Shown here piece after piece: positions 61,469-64,000 of a stretch of 64,000 nucleotides of DNA (the stretch's first letter is position 1; each line of letters opens with the position of its first letter). Where the stretch lies: assembly GCA_902363045.1 (NCBI GenBank), contig CABIYX010000015.1, positions 1 through 64,000 of the forward strand, given 5' to 3'. This DNA is from Clostridiales bacterium. Its GTDB lineage: Bacteria > Bacillota > Clostridia > Oscillospirales > Oscillospiraceae. The notes beneath the pieces were generated by a model. The model was not told the origin of the DNA, did not search any database, and was given only the letters and a program-made list of their open reading frames with translations. The translations under genes were made by a program, and so were the position numbers.

Positions 61469-61590
61469 TTCCAGCTTGTCGAACAGATCCCCTCGCCACT
61501 CCGGCAGACGGCAGGGGCCCGACCGACAGTAATTCCATGTGCGAAATCTCAGACCAGGAGCGGTCAAACAACAGAGAAATGAGGGATCAG
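61469..61590. repeat. Immunity-array linker, copy 3 (diverged)
   Basis: It begins TTCCAGCTTGTCGAACAG, close to the other linkers, and ends GCGGTCAAACAACAGAGAAATGAGGG, again close to their ends. The middle differs and is longer. Confidence 0.55.
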
Positions 61591-61591
61591 G

Positions 61592-62608
61592 GTGGTCAAA
61601 ACAGCCTATCAAAAACTATGTTTTTATCCCTTGGCGCGAGTCTCGGTATTTGGGCTCCTGCTGAGCGCCCTTTTGTACCAGTTCCATGGTCTCCTGAGCG
61701 GTGGGGACGAGCTGGTGGCGCGTGTTTTGGGGTGGATATGCCTGGGATTCGGCGCTCTGCACGGGACTTTGCTTGTGGTGGGCGTGATCCGCTATGTGAT
61801 CCAGGTCCAGCGGGCGAGCCGCCGTCTGCGCAGTCTTCCCGGTTATGTACGGGAGCGCTTGGACCAGGAGCTGCAAACCGGGGACCGGATCAATGACCTG
61901 TACTTTACCAGCGACTTTCTCCTGGTCTATCAGCTCCAGTTCCGAAGCAAGCAGGGCTTCGCCTGTATTCCCTATTCAGAGATCGGTGGCGTCAGCATCG
62001 GTCAAACTGGCAGGGCAAAAAACCAGCTGGACATTTTAAGCCCGGAAGGGGACATCTTACATACTGTGACCTGTTCTCTGGAGGTAAGTCAGGCCCAGGC
62101 GGAGGAGATCGAGCGGAAGATCCTGTCTTTAAAGTCCAGGATGCAGGCAGTCAAAGATACCTCTGAGGAGCAGTCCCAGCGGGACCGCGCCGTCAGGCAG
62201 GCGCTGAAAAAGACTCTGAGCGGCCTTCCCGCCTTCTTTTGCAGCCTCGCCGCGGCCCTGGTTTTCCTGGCCTCTATCGTCATGGCGGAGCATTTCCGGG
62301 AAAAAGCAGAGCTGCTGGAAGCGCTCCAATTCCCGGCGGACACCTATGGCGCGCTTCTGTTCTGGCCCAATCTTCTGTTCTATACGGCGATGTACGGCGG
62401 AATTTTGGTGATGGTCATTGGCGGCGGCCTGCTGGTCCGGGATCTGTTTCACGCCCAGGATCATACATACGCTGAGCGGGCGTCCAAGATCAGGATTTTG
62501 CTTTTTATCGGAGGCGCGCTCCTGTTCATCCTCTTGATAGGCGGCGTGTACACAGCCGACGTGCACACCTGGGAGAACATGACACGGGGTTTCCATTTGT
62601 TGTTCTGA
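61592..62608 (+). CDS. Membrane protein with PH-like domain
   Basis: The 338-residue protein has two N-terminal helices (about residues 16-34 and 44-70) and a cytosolic-looking strand-rich segment (about 98-160: INDLYFTSDFLLVYQLQF, FACIPYSEIGGVSIG, LDILSPEGDILHTVTC). A helix follows, then three or more C-terminal helices. The arrangement is like the proteins at 52757 and 54039. Start: GTG at 61592, seven bases after GAGG. GC content returns to the core level. Function unknown. Confidence 0.65.
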   Translation: MVKTAYQKLCFYPLARVSVFGLLLSALLYQFHGLLSGGDELVARVLGWICLGFGALHGTLLVVGVIRYVIQVQRASRRLRSLPGYVRERLDQELQTGDRINDLYFTSDFLLVYQLQFRSKQGFACIPYSEIGGVSIGQTGRAKNQLDILSPEGDILHTVTCSLEVSQAQAEEIERKILSLKSRMQAVKDTSEEQSQRDRAVRQALKKTLSGLPAFFCSLAAALVFLASIVMAEHFREKAELLEALQFPADTYGALLFWPNLLFYTAMYGGILVMVIGGGLLVRDLFHAQDHTYAERASKIRILLFIGGALLFILLIGGVYTADVHTWENMTRGFHLLF

Positions 62609-62708
62609 GGCCCATTGTTTTCCGGCTTCCTTTGGCTGACCGGAGCGCCGCGTCAAGGGACAGGCCGGAACAGAAAACAAAAGATTTCTCAAGAAATGAT
62701 AGAATGAT

Positions 62709-63710
62709 ATGAAAAAACAAACGATTTTTATTTGTTCCGTCCTTCTGGTCTTTCTGCTCCTATTGGGCGGCTGCCGGGACGGCGGGCAGGAGCCTCTGGG
62801 CGAATGGGATCAAGAGTCCGGTATCCTGACCGTAGACGGCGCGCGCTACCGAAAGGACGAGGCGCTGGTATCCGTTGGGGATGGGATCCACCGGTGGATA
62901 TATGAGCAGTCTGTTACAGAGCAGATCGCCAGCGCCGGGGAGCGCGGCGGCCAGGAGACCTATCTGGTCTTTGCCAACGGGACGGAGCGGCGGCTTCTCT
63001 ATGGGCGGGGGGACGGTTTTCCCTTCGGCCCGCTGTCCTATGAGGTCTGGTTCCGGGAGGATCTACTGGACGAGCTGTCCGGCCCCCTGACAGAGGAAAA
63101 GGTCTCCTGCGGGGCCCTCACGGACGCGCAGCTCACCCAGCTCCTGGCTCTGTATGGGAGTGCCGGGCAGGAAGACTCCCTCTCCTATGAGGACGCCCAG
63201 GCGGAGGCCCGGGCGATGGAACTGGAAAGCCACCGGCTGTGGCGCTGGCTGGAGCTGCCCCACAGGGAGATTTCAGGGCTGAGCGCCCATATCGGCTTCT
63301 ATTTCAGCGCCCGGACGGGAACGCCTTACCTGAGGTGCCTGGATGGGGCGCTCCGGCCCTGTCCCACAGAACTGACAGATGCCCTGGACCTCTCCCCTTC
63401 CCTGCCCCGGATCCTCTCGATGACGGAGGACGACCCCCGGCTCAAGCCTTTGCTGGACGCGCTGTACCCCATGTCCCAAACGGAGGGGCTTTCCTGGGAT
63501 GAATTCCTGCACACTTTTTCAGCGGACCAGTCCCCGGAAGCGCTGGAGTTCCGCATTGATCTCTACCGTTCGGAGGATACCGGCTGGCCCAGCCAAGTTC
63601 TGCGCGGCTGCTGCCATCCCCAGAGCGGGACCCCCTATCTGCTGTTTCAGGACGGACAGCTGCGCCCGGTCCCGCAAAACGCCGCGGACAGTCTGGGGCT
63701 TTCAAAATAA
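62709..63710 (+). CDS. Lipoprotein of unknown function
   Basis: The 333-residue protein starts MKKQTIFICSVLLVFLLLL with lipobox LLGGC (C22 lipidated). The mature part is acidic, with two similar-looking halves, each ending in a short motif of the form TGTPYLxCLDGALRPCP / SGTPYLLFQDGQLRPVP. This points to an internal duplication. No family recognised. It follows the PH-like membrane gene and precedes the partial gene at the window edge. Confidence 0.75.
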   Translation: MKKQTIFICSVLLVFLLLLGGCRDGGQEPLGEWDQESGILTVDGARYRKDEALVSVGDGIHRWIYEQSVTEQIASAGERGGQETYLVFANGTERRLLYGRGDGFPFGPLSYEVWFREDLLDELSGPLTEEKVSCGALTDAQLTQLLALYGSAGQEDSLSYEDAQAEARAMELESHRLWRWLELPHREISGLSAHIGFYFSARTGTPYLRCLDGALRPCPTELTDALDLSPSLPRILSMTEDDPRLKPLLDALYPMSQTEGLSWDEFLHTFSADQSPEALEFRIDLYRSEDTGWPSQVLRGCCHPQSGTPYLLFQDGQLRPVPQNAADSLGLSK

Positions 63711-63734
63711 CTTTTCCAACAGGAGATGAATGTG

Positions 63735-64000
63735 ATGAAGAAAACAAACCCGCAGATCCGGAAGGTCGGGGCAGCGGGACCAGACCAAAAGACCGCCTTT
63801 GTCAACGAGGCGGCAAGCGATGCCGACCTCCAGCGGATGATCGACCGGTTTCGGGCCGGCGACTGGCCGTTTTTACTGCTTGAAACAGAGCAATGCAGGA
63901 TCAGCATCCGCACCTTGGATGCACCGGAAGGAAACTGTGCGGTCACGATCATTCTGAAGCACCATGGGCAGTGGAAGGCGCTGACAAAGGCATTCCCTAC
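63735..64000 (+). CDS. Partial CDS at the window end, unknown
   Basis: The first 88 codons are in the window. The product begins MKKTNPQIRKVGAAGPDQKT, then DADLQRMIDRFRAGDWPFLLLE and CRISIRTLDAPEGNCAVTIILKH. AGGAG lies nine bases before the ATG at 63735; an in-frame ATG at 63726 is too close to it. No signal peptide. The gene runs off the right edge, so length and function cannot be judged. Confidence 0.6.
   Translation, partial: MKKTNPQIRKVGAAGPDQKTAFVNEAASDADLQRMIDRFRAGDWPFLLLETEQCRISIRTLDAPEGNCAVTIILKHHGQWKALTKAFP

Overview
The window looks like a chromosomal segment of a GC-rich, spore-forming member of the Clostridia, most likely an Oscillospiraceae-type gut anaerobe (Flavonifractor/Intestinimonas-like). 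That is inferred from gene content (sigG, yqfC/yqfD, polC-type replicase, short HisG with HisZ, MEP-pathway isoprenoid genes) and from gene order; no search was run. Most genes lie on the minus strand in long operons with overlapping stop/start codons. High GC produces many long antisense open frames, which were left out.

Positions 1-10,263: a DUF4317 gene with its own promoter, then a complete histidine operon (transcribed right to left: hisC-hisB-hisZ-hisG-hisD-hisH-hisA-hisF-hisI-hisE-hisK plus a degenerate HAD protein). It starts from a clear TTGACA/TATGAT promoter with an inverted-repeat operator just downstream. Positions 10,421-12,293: pepF on the plus strand, ending at a shared hairpin. 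Positions 12,309-18,430: recO, yqzL, era, two tandem small membrane/coiled-coil genes framed by two 76-bp repeats, a 53-residue membrane microprotein, ybeY, phoH, yqfD and yqfC. Positions 18,534-29,182: pyrH-frr-uppS-cdsA-dxr-rseP-ispG-polC, with a compact three-way-junction RNA candidate between frr and uppS.

Positions 29,338-31,125 (plus strand): a ZIP-type metal transporter and the forespore sigma factor sigG, each preceded by a strong leader hairpin. Positions 31,135-40,545: an Mrp/Mbh-like cation/proton antiporter operon with mrpE, F, G, a stand-alone DUF4040 subunit, a fused mrpB, mrpC and four large antiporter-like subunits. Positions 40,605-50,882: nusB-(TsaD paralogue)-xseA-xseB-ispA-(DUF212)-dxs-tlyA-nadK-argR-recN. 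Dxs, Dxr, IspG, IspA and UppS together cover much of the route from pyruvate/glyceraldehyde-3-P to undecaprenyl diphosphate. Positions 50,912-51,877: a secreted SleB-type cell wall hydrolase.

A tRNA-Gly(CCC) at 52,238 marks the end of the conserved core. From there to 64,000 the content is accessory: a palindrome-rich stretch, three minus-strand membrane-protein genes of unknown function, a structured leader or small RNA, an HSP90-family ATPase, and a run of AT-rich immunity-type genes (Imm1-like, Imm22-like and a third). These are separated by recurring linker sequences and mixed with orphan lipoproteins and PH-like membrane proteins. No matching toxin gene is visible in the window. The array and its repeated junctions are the most unusual part of the sequence.
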